From assembly GCF_963675165.1 (NCBI RefSeq), contig NC_087378.1, positions 7,263,273 to 7,327,272 of the forward strand: 64,000 nt of DNA. The letters are read 5' to 3'. Positions 20,301 to 32,400 of this stretch are shown here, piece after piece. The stretch comes from Halichondria panicea. Taxonomy: Eukaryota; Porifera; Demospongiae; Suberitida; Halichondriidae. Each line of letters begins with the position of its first letter. Within the stretch, counting starts at the first letter, position 1. Under the pieces are notes generated by a model. That model saw only the letters and a list, made by a program, of their open reading frames with translations. It was not told where the DNA came from and made no database searches. Both the position numbers and the translations under genes were made by a program.

Positions 20301-22306
20301 GTACACCTCTACAATGATGCAGCCCACAGCCCACAAATCAACGGGGGAATTGTAAGTGGTGGAGTGGAGGCACAACTCTGGGGCTCTATACCTGCAGAGG
20401 GCACATGTATAATTATGGTGTGTTGAAGGAAGTTAGAAGTCACATGTGTACACAGTACACACGCACACACCTGTATACCCCCGGCCACAACAGACTTAAA
20501 CAAACTGTTTTGTAGTCTTTTTGATTCTTTGATTGACTTAAAGACTTCTGTGTATATAACCTAGCTGCACCTAGATGTACATATTGATACTGCCTTCTAA
20601 GGTAGACTACATGCTTGTGTTGCAGTACATGGTCAATGCTTGTGTAAACTACCATAGTAAACTTACCACCTGGTGGACACATATTCAGTGAAAGGTGGCC
20701 TGCTCCGTATCTCTCTGGCCAGTCCAAAGTCAGCAATCTTGACCACCTCTCCTGTGCAGAGCAAGTTCTCAGGCTTTAGGTCACGATGAAAGAATCCTGG
20801 AGAACAATTAAACTAGTAAAATGTACGATACAGAATATTTTGCTGGTGAAAAGCGAATGAGCTAAAAGCAGAAAATGACTTGTGTGACCCTTTACAATCA
20901 AATTATTGCGTTCTGGCAAGGATCGTGTGTATTTACTATTAGATTTTGCGATTTTATTGTTGCGAAATGATCAACCCTCGCAAAGTTCGCATAATTTTTT
21001 TTTTTTATGTTTGATGCTCGCAAAACATTCTAGTAATACGATCATGCAGCCTCCACACATACATGCTTACACTAGATGTAACTGAGTGCACTTTCATATT
21101 ACACATAAACAAACATTCCAAAGAATGGAGCTAACGGCCGGCCGCTACTCTCACCATGTTTGTGCATGTATGTGAGTCCTTGTAGTAGCTGGTAGGCAAT
21201 GTTACGTACGGTAGCCTCAGGGAACCGAGTGGTTCGATTCTTGGTCACCTCGTACAGATTCTCTTTCATGAACTCAAACACAAAGTAGAGTTTGTTGTCC
21301 TCGCGAAGCAACTCCTTCAACTGTACAATGTTGGGGTGCTTAAGCTTCATCAGAGACTGCAGGGGGGATAAAATTAATGAAGATATAAGATACATGTCAG
21401 AGTGTCATACACGGGGGGGGATATCCCCCGTCTGGCTCAAATTTCCCCCCTCTAAAATATTTATTCAGGTACTAGTATGACTGAGTACTGAGTACATGGT
21501 ATATGCAAAAAGGCAACCCCAAAACCCACCAGAATTCACCTAAAGATCATTTAAATTTGACCAAGCATTCCTGGATTTCCATAGCCGGCGATGTTGCATA
21601 CTAACATCTAGGGTATTGAAATAACAGTTGACCTATTTTGCTACCTAAATTTTCTGTGCCTTTTAGACCCCCCCCCCCTTTCAAAGTGTGACTTTATTTC
21701 TCCCCCTCTACTTCAATCCTGTATATAATAATTATGGCACCCTGCATGCATCAAGCGATGAATTGTGGTCATGATCTTTACCTAATCTAAGCTCCCGCAC
21801 ATGTACAATGTATGAGTTTGAGATTTACCTTAACCTCTCTAAGATTGACGCATTCATCCCAATCCTTGTACTCTCTCTTCATCCTGTAAAGCACACAACG
21901 CACACACAGTCAATGAAATGTAACTACAGAGCACTTGTGTATGTAATAGATAATTATAGGAGACGGAGTATTTTATAAAGAATACAGGCACAAGCACGAG
22001 GGTGAGTTGCCTGTATATATATTGCATAAAACACGAGGATTCTCATGCTATAATTTGTGTTTTATATTACGACGACCCTTTACCAAATTATACCTCGAGG
22101 CTATACAGCCATGTAATATAATACGGAAGGGACTGTATGACTTTTATTACACGTTTTTCGTTTTTTAACCTTGACACAACGTGGTATACACTCAGGCACA
22201 CTCACATTTTAATGGCAACTGTATCCCCGGACACACGGTGTTTGCCCAAATGAACACATCCAAACGTGCCATCACCCAGCTGTCTGAGTAGCACATAGTC
22301 CTTCAT
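17372..22306 (-). CDS. MAK: MAK/CILK1-family ciliary Ser/Thr kinase
   Basis: RCK-family CMGC kinase that controls cilium length and intraflagellar transport in animals. The ATG at 22306 starts [20 protein letters not shown] (glycine-rich loop) and VAIKM (ATP lysine). Later exons encode [14 protein letters not shown] (near 21840-21885), [12 protein letters not shown] and YMHKHG (21160-21358), [12 protein letters not shown] and [12 protein letters not shown] (20668-20795) with a TEY activation loop (FTEYVSTRW), then YRAPELCL and [14 protein letters not shown] (20220-20392), [14 protein letters not shown] (19730-19893), and FKFFQVGQ followed by a long basic Ser/Pro tail (19161-19594). C-terminal exons are near 18690-18830 and 17374-17635, ending GRTDWTAK. 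The TAA at 17372 directly follows, but AAA|gtaagt there is also a good donor, so one more exon is possible. MAK versus CILK1 was not resolved. Confidence 0.92.
17796..17911. repeat. Palindromic MITE-like element
   Basis: The ends AGTTATAACACG and CGTGTTATAACT are perfect complements. The inner arms AATATATTGCACT and AGTGCAATATAT also pair, around a GAGGGCGCCAGCCCCGAGG centre. It lies in the MAK-like intron. A related TATAACAC/CACGAGG-type palindrome sits near 21960-22140. Confidence 0.7.
19970..20050. repeat. 15-bp tandem repeat
   Basis: About five copies of ACACAGCATCACTAC lie in a MAK-like intron, with one or two substitutions in the last copies. Confidence 0.9.
20835..21046. repeat. MITE, GTATTACTAGAAT family, copy 2
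   Basis: Same order of internal blocks as copy 1 (TTTTGCTGGTGAAAAGCG, ATTGCGTTCTGGCAAGGAT, GTTTGATGCTCGCAAAACAT). The right end TTCTAGTAATAC is intact and the left end is decayed. Confidence 0.75.
21402..21745. repeat. MITE-like element, GTGTCATACAGG family, copy 1 (degraded)
   Basis: Begins GTGTCATACACGGGGG and contains CATACTAACATCTAGGGTATT, AATAACAGTTGACCT and CCCCTCTACTTCAATCCTGT, blocks shared in order with the element at 35180-35353. The right terminus is disrupted. Confidence 0.65.
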
Positions 22307-22797
22307 CTCATAGATCTCTGTCTGATAGTTGTGTATACTGTAGGAGGGATGTGGTGCACTAGTACATGCAGTATACACACCACGTGTGTGTGTGTGTGTG
22401 TGTGTGTGTAGCAATCAGTTCTGTAAATAACATCTACAAAAACACAGCCTATACTCACTTGGTTTCTTGAAAGACTTGAATCTTGGGAGATGGATGTCTA
22501 CTAAGCTAGAACAAAACGGAGAGCTCCACCCCACCAGTACCAGTCATTTGATTGATGATCCCTCTCTGTAACGTGAACGTGTGAAAGAAAAACATTGTTT
22601 GCCATGGCAACAACATTAACACCCACTCAACATAAGAGATGGGCGGGGCTCTCTTCTCCAGACCGAAATTTTGCTTTTATAATTATGCAGTATTAGACAG
22701 AAATGGATGCTGAGAAATGGTAGACATTGAACATGGAATGACAACAAAAACAGTGCGTAAAATGAAGTGATTTGATGAGAGTGATGACAGTAGCTAG

Positions 22798-25700
22798 TTA
22801 TAGTGCATCGTCCTCAGTTGCTTGGTTCTCTTGACTCATCTCATTCTCACTGAGATCACCCTCTGAGTTGTTACTGCCCTCTTCATCCATTGGGAGCTGC
22901 ATCGGCAATACCATACAAAGCTTCAAAACTTGCAAAGAAGCAGCCATAATTATAGCGTACTATTCAGTTAGCTTTGGTCTATAGACATGTTCTAATTTCT
23001 AGGAATAACCTTAGGCCTAATACAAGGTACAACTTTACACAAGTAGAGGGGCTCTGAGGTTGGCAAAACGCGCTGACTCTTATAACCAAAGCACCCTATT
23101 GTCTACGGCCCACCTATATATATAATTATAGCCCACACTTCTTTGGGTCAAACAAATAAGGCCTTAAAAAAATACTTGAACAGCCATCAAGCCATTGTGA
23201 CAAGTATTACTATAGAGGTCGGCAATGCGCAGTGCACTCTTGAAACATAACCAATATGGGAAACTACTTAGGGGGGGGGGAGCCCTCTATTGTGTGTATG
23301 GCCTTGCTGTTATTGAGCCCCTACTGTATACACATGTAGTTTTTCCCTACATTAGCCTGTACTTCATATTATCCTATACCTCTTGGTGCCGCCCTACCAC
23401 AACAACTTTTAGCCCAACTAAATGTGGTTCGACTCTTGAATATTATGCTAAGTATCATACTTGCATGTATACCTGAAACGTGATTCCATTGAAATTACAC
23501 AGTAGTATTCTCTGTCCGTTCATATCGACAGCTTCCACAAACGAAGGCTCATTGTTGGGAGGAAGGTCAGCACATGCTCCATTCTCAGATCCCATCTCTG
23601 TGATCTCCTCTTTTTTCTTAGAGTGGTCAATCGGGCAGAGGGCTTTTAGTGGGTCAGGGATCGGGCCCCAGTCACGATAGTAGCTCATGTACTCCTGTAG
23701 TGTGTGCAAACAGCTAATGTATGGTTAAATATACTACACAACGTACATATATAATGCTATACGTAGCAGGTGTCATACAGGATTTTGAAGTAGAGGGGGG
23801 AATAAGAAAAGTAACCAGGAAATGTTGCTACTGTTATCTCAATACCCCAGCTATGTACCTCAGTTATGACACCTGTGTAGGTATACCAATACTGTAGCAA
23901 TAGCTACGTACTTCTAACCAAGAAAAATTTAAGCTGGTACAAACCTTGAGGTGTTGTGGTAGGGGGAGCTCTGATATCCTGCTGTAGTTGGCTCTTTCCA
24001 AGTGTCGGAGGATCACTAGTCGACTCAGCTCCTTCAAAGAGAGGGGCTCCACAGCTGCACACAAAAAATATTAATCAACTGTATGATTCAAGCAGTAGTA
24101 TATGATTTTAATACTATGCAGGCTTCAAAAGTAAAAAAACTGTATTTATATGTGCTTTATCACTGAAAAAAGAAGATCTTACGTAATTCCAGAGCTTCCA
24201 TTTTCTTGACTACCTCTTTAGAGGGTAGTACTAGCTCAGCGAATGAGACACTTGGCAGGACCACATCCGTCACCCACTCTGTCTCACCAGTGCGTCTGAT
24301 GCACTCCAACTGTGTGAGGTGTGTGAAGTGTGTGTGTGTGTGAAGGGGGGTTAGCACATAGCCGGGTATCCAAGATACACATAATAATATTCATGTTAAG
24401 CTGCAATAAACAGTATCATAAATCCATCCACAACATCTGCTACCGCGGGGGATACATGAATGCTACTAACACTTAGTCCCTTTACAATGGACATCCTTGG
24501 AGAGCAAAGTTTTAGTGGCTGCTATACAAAAGTGACCTTTGTTGCCAGAAGTTGTTTTGTTCAGGGCAGGGGTGGCCGATAAGATGTGTTCTACTGTACA
24601 ACTGGGTCACTACACACCATTACTTTTATCATAAATACAAATGTACTCACAACCGTCAGAGTGGCTTAAGTAATATGAGGGAGAGATCTTCTCATGTGCT
24701 CTAGTAATATTCAACTACAGATGTAACAGCAATGGTTACCTCATTCTCTAGAGGCATGACGAGTATACCTCCCACACTGATCATATTCTTCATGAGCTGG
24801 GCATGCTCAGCAGGGCAGCCAGCTCCACAGTAGATCCTGTCATACAGCACATTACCAGGACTCACAAGCAAACCATTCCCGACAATGAACATCGGCTCAC
24901 AGAATTCAACCGGATCGTACCAAGGGGAACTGTCACGGAACTCAGCGAGTTTCTTCTGTGCAAAATCAACGTTGTCTTGATGCAGTTCTATGCCGTGGTT
25001 GATTCCATACGATCCGATTATGAGTCCAGCCATAGTAGACATGTAGCCTGTACCACTGCCAACGTTTAAGAACAAGAGACCTGAAAGTGAAGAGTATAGA
25101 GTGTAACAGGATAATTATGTTCTGATCGAGTTGATCCTATCAAGACCAAAAAGACATCCAATTTTCTCTTGAGCAAGGACACTGAGGAACCTCCAACAAA
25201 GGCCCATCCAGACACCGAATTAACAAACTACATGTATACATGTAAATCAACAAGGCTATTATAGCCCAAGCCTTTTCACTGACCTAAACATAATTATTAT
25301 CATTTAGATAGGTATTTCAAAGGGCTACGAAACACATATTTTACTACACACAAGAGCATAATTACAGCTAGTCTACAACACAAGCCATGTAAGAGTGATC
25401 ATAACGTAAACATAATTATCGTTTTTGTTTTATTATTATTTAACTGACAATACCTTTGTCTAGTTTGAGTGCCTCCATAGCTCTGGAGTAGATGCATGGT
25501 GCTGATAGGTGGAGGGTGCCCTTACGCCAGGCATGGTCCTCGTACGCCTCCAGGGGATCATCCTCCCCCTCCTCGAATATCATGTAGTAACTGCGGTCAA
25601 CTTGACGAAACACCTGAATCAATATGACACACTCTGACTACAGTGGAACCCCTAAACGTAGACTCTCTGAACTATGGGGACCTTTCTATAATCAGGACAC

Positions 25701-25848
25701 TCCCAACTCCAATTATTATATAGAAGCACATGGAAATCACAACACCTCAATAATTAGTTCCAGATTTAATTAGAGGTTCTGTAAATCCATAAACTTAACA
25801 AAAGAGGATATGCGACATAGATTATCCTTTGTTAGCATGCTACATCTG

Positions 25849-25905
<57 letters not shown>

Positions 25906-26002
25906 CTACCTTCTCCACACTGGGTTCATTGATGTATCCCTCATAACAGAGGTTGTCCACGAGCTCCTCGTTGTCACGGCCAGCACTCACTGCTCCACCC
26001 AT
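22798..26002 (-). CDS. PCMTD1/2-like isoaspartyl-methyltransferase-domain protein with SOCS-box-like segment
   Basis: The ATG at 26002 starts MGGAVSAGRDNEELVDNLC, the conserved and probably N-myristoylated PCMTD N-terminus. Exons follow in frame: near 25450-25616 (AWRKGTLHLSAPCIYSRAME), about 24743-25082 (the methyltransferase fold with LNVGSGTGYMSTMAGL, GINHGIELH, YDRIYCGAGCP, VGGILVMPLENE), 24176-24312, 23945-24055, 23470-23697 and a short acidic last exon ending at 22798. The exon at 23945-24055 encodes LKELSRLVILRHLERANYS and ISELPLPQHLK, which reads like a SOCS box (BC-box plus LPLP). PCMTD proteins are known to bind Elongin B/C and Cullin-5, so a substrate-adaptor role recognising damaged aspartyl residues is likely. 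The acidic C-tail is unannotated. Paralogue identity (1 or 2) is open. Confidence 0.9.
23767..23875. repeat. MITE, CAGGGTGTCATACAGG family, copy 2
   Basis: The left end is CAGGTGTCATACAGG and the right end TATGACACCTG. The flanking pentamers CGTAG and TGTAG differ by one base, compatible with a 5-bp target duplication. It lies in a PCMTD-like intron. Confidence 0.65.
25849..25904. repeat. (GT)n microsatellite
   Basis: A pure GT run of about 54 bases stands directly next to a PCMTD coding exon. It forms the pyrimidine-poor start of the intron on the minus strand ((AC)n after the donor). Confidence 0.95.
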
Positions 26003-26462
26003 CACGTCCTGCAAGCAAAGGATTATCAATCAATCAATCAATCAATATCAATATCAAACTATTGACAATAACAAATACGAGATATTACGATAATAGTCGA
26101 ATTAGGTCGTAAAATCAGACCAAGCCATTAACTATAAATTATATTGTATCGTAATTTTAATAATATAACTACAATATAAACCAGCACAGCTTTGTGTGAG
26201 GTGGGTCTGACTGTTCTGGCTTACATTTACAAGTTCCAATAGTGTATGATCTGGTCACCGTCTTGGCAGGAGACTAACTCAAGTTTACTGTCAACAGGTG
26301 ATACATGAAATACTCGCATTCTTGAGCTTGTAAACAAAAAAGCTTAATTGACTACACGTGACTCTTATCATGGTGGAGATCTTAGCCCACTAGATACAAA
26401 TAACCTTTGACCTATACAATAGCTTCAGTGACCTTAACGTACTTGTTCATGTTAGAATCCTG
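26003..26462. promoter_or_regulatory. Divergent promoter region, PCMTD-like / HADHB
   Basis: 460 bp separate the two start codons. It contains an (ATCA)n-type run near 26027-26057. No TATA box or known factor site was recognised with confidence. Confidence 0.45.
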
Positions 26463-29400
26463 ATGATGTCTTCCTTGGCTAGAGTGAGTCTGTACAGACA
26501 TGCAGCTCTTCAAAGATGCAATGGTGAGAGTGTGTTTTTGTGATGTGACTCTGTCAATCAACTTTTATATGATCGAAATTTAATACCGACATAATCATAA
26601 TAAATCTAATAATAATAAATCTCTATGGTTGCAGGATTGAGATTGGCCAGCTCCTCTGCACAGACAACAAAACGTAATGACCACTTTATATATGAAAGCA
26701 TTAGGTGTACACGCACTATAATATATTCCACCCCTAACCCAATAACCTTAATGTCTTTGGGCATTCACATTTCCTATTATATTTTTATCGTAAAATTAGG
26801 TTTGCAAAATTATGAGTGTGCCCTTTAAGCTACACCCCCACCGTATTATACTACTGTGGGGGGGGGGGGGGGTACAACACAAGGATACATTATGGAGAGT
26901 ACAGGGAGGTACTTAATATATTTACTATCTGTGTGTTGTTCAAGGGGGGGGGGGGGGGCGGGGGTACAACACAAAAATACATTATGCACAAAGATACCTT
27001 ATGGAGAGTACAGCACATTGATATATGTGTTGTTCAGGTGGTGGTGGTGGTGGTCGCAATGTGGTGCTGGTGGAGGGAGTTCGTACTCCATTCCTCACCA
27101 GTGGATCGAGGTGAGTCCCTCACTTGATTAGACTGAAAATAATATTGTCTTCTTGCAGTTACAAGGACCTGTTGGCTCATGACCTGCAAAGATTTGCTTT
27201 CCAGTGAGTTAAATACCAACTAGTTGTATATCTTTATTATATGCAAACACTGTACACACGTACACCATACAGGGGCCTATTGAGTCGCACAGGCATACAA
27301 CCAGGTAAGAGGATTTATAAAGCAAGCAGTGTACTTACATACTCCTTTGCATAGGGTTCATTGTGTTCACACCATGTACAGCAATACCTGACTATTGGCA
27401 TACATGTAGATCTATACTATTGAGGTCACCCTGTGTTAGCAGGTCACCCTCTTATAATACAGCCACATCAATAAGTCCCTAAGTCTCCATAGCATGTGTT
27501 TGGACCTGTGTTAGCAGGCCACCTCTTTATTACAGCCACTGTTGGTTTGCTCAAGGGATGACCTCACTCTATACTGTGTCTCCTTACATAGATGATCATT
27601 TAATATGTGAATGTATGATAAAAAGAACATTTGTTTACTCCAGACCAAGTGGACCACATTATAGTTGGCACGGTGATACAGGAGGTCAAGACCAGCAACA
27701 TAGCTAGAGAGGTATGTATGCACTTCTCTATCAATACTGTGATCTGATTAGTCGCGCCCAGGCTGCTATGGAATCAGGGTTTAAAGACCGTATCCCCTGT
27801 CACACGGTTACCATGGCTTGTATTTCCTCCAACATGGCTATCACAACTGGTGAGAAGTAATGTAAATAAATTGTCTAGTACTTTTCTGAGTAGCCTTTTA
27901 GTTCAGTAGTTCAGTGCTGTTCAGTACTGTAGTTCAGTTTCGGCCCAGCTGCTGGGTTGAATCAACGCACACACACATCTCGTGCATGCTGTACAGGTGT
28001 GAGTCAGATAGCCTCGGGGCAGAGTGATGTGGTGGTGGCTGGAGGGGTGGACTTCATGTCGGACGTCCCTATTCGTCTCTCCAGGGGACTCAGGAAAAGT
28101 CTACTTGCTATGAACAAGGTGACTAACAGATTATTGTTCAGGAATGGTGTACTTAGATTAGTGATTGCTTTTGGGGTCAAATTTTCCATTATCTGGGAAA
28201 AGCGTGGGCATGTAATATGGGTTTTTCTTCTGAAATGGTCCTGTTTTCAGAGCTAACTTTGAGGGTTCGTAACTTGAGTTTAGGAAGGTCCAACTAAAAG
28301 ATACATTTTAGTAGTTCTGTGGTGTGCTTAGATCAACAATCGCTTTCTTCGTGCCCAATAATATTTCCCATTTTTAAAAGTATATAAGTGAGTGTTGTGG
28401 AAAATTGCTATGGCGATTACTTTTATTAATTTTCCGGCAGATCCTACTACTACATGTGATATTGACTGATTGTTTTTATTGTACAGGCCAAGTCTGCTGG
28501 AGCCAAGCTAAGCACTTTGTTCTCCGGCCTCAAGTACCTCGGGATTGAGGTAAATGTCTGTTCTGCTATAATAGTAAATGTCTAGCCTCGATTCCAAGCC
28601 GCTGAGAAAGACGGCCTGGTATACACTGTTTACGCATGCGCCAGAATTACCCAGAATCTGGGTAATCGTAAATTGCAGTATATTTATCAGTATTCTTATT
28701 CCGCATTAGTTTGTAAAACATTGATATCCGTTTCATTTATAATGATGTCATTGAAAAAAGAAATCTAGTCCAAGTTGTGTAATGGCTGCTACCTTCTCTT
28801 CTGCTCTCGCGTACGCATTATCCTGTGTTGGAAAACCAGGTCTAGTGAAAGACAAGCAGCTGGAGGCGTTAAAGTGTCTGTACGCTGGTGTTTATGTGGG
28901 TACCGTACCGACCGGCTATGGCAAGTCCCAGAGCAAGTCCATCTGCTTTCCAGACACTCCCTTTCTTGATTGATGTGAAGCTTGACAGGACCAGTGCACC
29001 TCTCTCTGAAAGAAGTGTTGTGATGGTGATTTCTCCTCTTGTTTCTCTGAGTGAAGCCATCTTCAAAGTGTTGGTGTGTCTGTTCGACGTTCAGTGCCAT
29101 TCTCTCTGGAAGGAAGTATTGTTGTGACATTTGCCGAAAATTGGTCACAGAGTAAGTACGTGGTATCTGATCCGAGAACTGTGTGACCTGAATGTGTTTA
29201 CAATCCGAGGGACTTGTGTGTATCCGATCCGAGGGACTTGTGTGTATCTGATCCGAGGGACTTGTTGCTTGAGTGTGTATTAATGGATAGTGCTTTCAAT
29301 GGTAAATCTATTGTGTAAATCAATAAGTAGTCCTCACATTATGTTACGTCACAGCCACTGTACTTATCCACATTTATTTTTTACCCACAGGTTTAACTAA

Positions 29401-32400
29401 TTAATTTTCTTATGAGATTAACTTGTCGCCTGAGTGTGTATCCGATCCAAGCCTCAAGTTAATGAATAAATCTACAGAGCTGATGTTTTACTTAGCTGTC
29501 TCTGTCTACAGTATATGCAGAGAGGTAGCCTCTTCTTTTTCTTTTTTCTGTTCTTTATCACAATAACTGTTTAACGTTCAATGAGATAAAATACGGTAAA
29601 TAATAAATTAATTGTCCACCCACGCGCCAACAGTAAATACCAGGCCCACTATTCAAGGGGCTGGAGTCGAGGCTAGTAAATGTCTAGCATTTGTGTTTGG
29701 TAAGGATCACTTGAGTAATATATTTACCTTGCATGCACACACTCAGCTCCCGGCCATTTCAGAGTTTTCAACCAATGAGACGATGGGCCACAGTGGGGAC
29801 AGACTGGCAGCTGCGTTTGGTGTGTCTCGTAAAGACCAAGATGACTATGCCATGCGGTCCCACTCTCTGGCCTCTGAAGCTAGTAAGAATGGCTTGCTGG
29901 AGGACATTCTCTCTGTGCATGTACCTGGTGAGTGGCAGGGTTAAGAACTTCAGTCTACAATGTAGCTCTGGTTTGCTCAAAAATGGTAGATTTTGTCCTG
30001 TCACAGATCATTTCTTCATGTATATAAGGTGTTAGCATAAAAGGTAAGGGTTATGGTTTGTGGGGTTATATGTGTTAGGGTATATGTGTTAGGGTATATG
30101 TGTTAGGGTATATGTGTTAGGGCAAGAGGTTAGTAGTCATACTCATGGTACAGTACATGTACATACCATTTTTTCCAAGGACTGCAGAATGTCCGTGTCT
30201 TTTCTTTTTGAATTGGACCATCCATAGTTTATTTATGGACATTCAGGTTTTACTATGAAGCCAAATGTTGATCTTCATGCACCTTGTATTTGGTTATGTA
30301 TGCAGTTACTGTATCAATACTGTGATCTGCCTTTCTCCCTCCCTCTCTCCCCCCTCTCCCTCTCCCTCTCCCTCTCCCTCTCCCTCTCCCTCTCTCCCCC
30401 CCCTCTCTCCCTCCCTCTCCCTCCTCCCCTATCTCCCTCCCTCCCTCTCCCTCCCTCTTCCTCTCCCTCCCTCCCTCTCCCTCCCTCTTCCTCTCCCTCC
30501 CTCTCCCTCCCTCCTCTCTCCGCAGGTAGTAAGAAGGTGACGACAGTGAGCAGTGACAATGGCATACGAGTGTCCACTCCAGAACAGATGGCAAAGCTCA
30601 AGGCTGCCTTTGTGAGACCACACGGAACTGTCACAGCAGCCAACGCTTCTTTCCTGGTATGTGAACAAGTGCATGAATAATTTTTGAGCAAGGCATATTG
30701 TAACCAGAGGAGGTACAGCACTTTTTTTACCATTGTGATGACGTTTGCTTAGCTGGCTGTTTACCGCGACATAGCCGCGACAAACTCTAGGCTTGTAGAA
30801 CGCTTGTAACTGACTGTTAGCTATCTCTAGCTCTCACTTCTTGTAGCAAGCATATCTCGTAACTGAATAGGGGTTCACTGGGGTTCAGCAACGGAACCAG
30901 TTTGATCTAGGTTCACTGGGGTTCAATGATGGAAGCAGTTGATCTCGGTCTACTACTCTTGACTAGAAAAGCCTTAGTCACAGAATAACAGAGAACACAC
31001 TACACAAAAAGATTGGAATGCAATTAAAAGAAAGATGCGTGTCGTACCTCCTCTGAATTGTAACTACTGAAATTGAAACTCAAAAAGTTGTTGTCATACA
31101 TACTTCATTACTCTATATAGCAATAGAAGCTGCTTGTTGTGTGAGGCTCTCAATAGGAAGTTAATTGGGAGGGATTAAAAGGGACTGAGCCCTTGGGAAA
31201 CTAATGAAGGCCAATAACTGGAGCTTCTATTGCTATATAGAGTAATGAAGTATGTAGGAAGTTCAATTGTGCAATGAGTGAAGCCAACTGTACGTATATC
31301 GTATAGCAGGTGATTGTCTGTAAACTTATATAGACTGCTTTCGTGTGTATATATCCTGCTATCATAAATGTGCTGTGTCGATCAGTGATGCATTAGGGTA
31401 GGTATACCATTGTGGCTACCCGGTAGTTCACTTCAAGGGATGGTGTGTCTTTCCATGTGTGGGGGTGGTGGTATAAAGTATGTTAACCTAGTTTTTGTGT
31501 CTGAAATGTGGTTATCCAATATGAATATGCTTTAGGATCAAGTACCGTGGACTCATTTCCATGAAGTTTTTACAATCAGAACTAGAGATTATGTTACATA
31601 CTACGAATGTGTTTGAGTATTTTATTACCTGATTTGTGAGAAATGGTTGTTTTTTGTTGCACAGGTATTACTCCGAAGTTTGTCGTAGATCGATTTAGAT
31701 ACCTACTTAAAATATGTACTATCGGAAACTTTGGTGTACGGGAGCATTGTTGGGTTATTGGATTGTGTTCCCCCCTGCAGACTGATGGAGCATCAGCTGC
31801 TCTGATCATGAGCGAAGAGAAGGCTCTGGAGCTGGGCTTCAAGCCAAAGGCATACCTTAGGTACAGTGTGCGTGTGCGTGTGCTTGTGCTTGTGTGTGTG
31901 TATCTTACCTTAGGTACAGTGTGTGTGTGCGTGTGCTTGTGCTTATGTGTGTGTATCTTACCTTAGGTACAGTACAGTGTATGTGTGTGTGCGTGTGTGT
32001 GTGTGTGTGTATGTGTGTGCGTGTGTGCGTGTGTGCGTGTGTGCGTGTATCTTACCTTAGGTACAGTACAGTACAGTGCGTGTGTGTGTGCGTATGTGTG
32101 TGTGCGTGTGTGTGTGTGTGTGTGTGTGCGTGTGTGTGCGTATGTGTGTGCTTGTGTGTGCGTGTGTGAGTGTGTGTGTGTGTGAGTGTGCGTGCGTGCG
32201 TGCGTGTGAGTGTGTGTGTGTGTGAGTGTGCGTGTGTGTGTGTGAGTGTGTGTGTGTGTGTGAGTGTGCGTGCGTATGTGTGTGCTTGTGTGTGCGTGTG
32301 TGTGTGTGTGTGTGTGTGAGTGTGCGTGCGTGCGTTTGTGTGTGTGTGTGTGTGTACGTAAGTGGAATGCATAAAAGTTAATTGCTATAATTACAACTAA

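Noticed and set aside
30062-30126. Interstitial telomere repeat
   Set aside because: TTAGGG occurs only once per 14-bp unit in four units; a simple minisatellite explains it.
30253-30733. Ser-Leu-Pro or Glu-Arg-Gly rich frames of 80-140 codons
   Set aside because: Created by the polypyrimidine tract in front of a HADHB exon; only the [10 protein letters not shown] segment at its end is coding.
31861-32372. Frames encoding poly Cys-Val or Thr-His repeats
   Set aside because: Produced by the TG microsatellite; not genes. The same holds for the TG/CA runs at 1971, 25849, 33828 and 44954.
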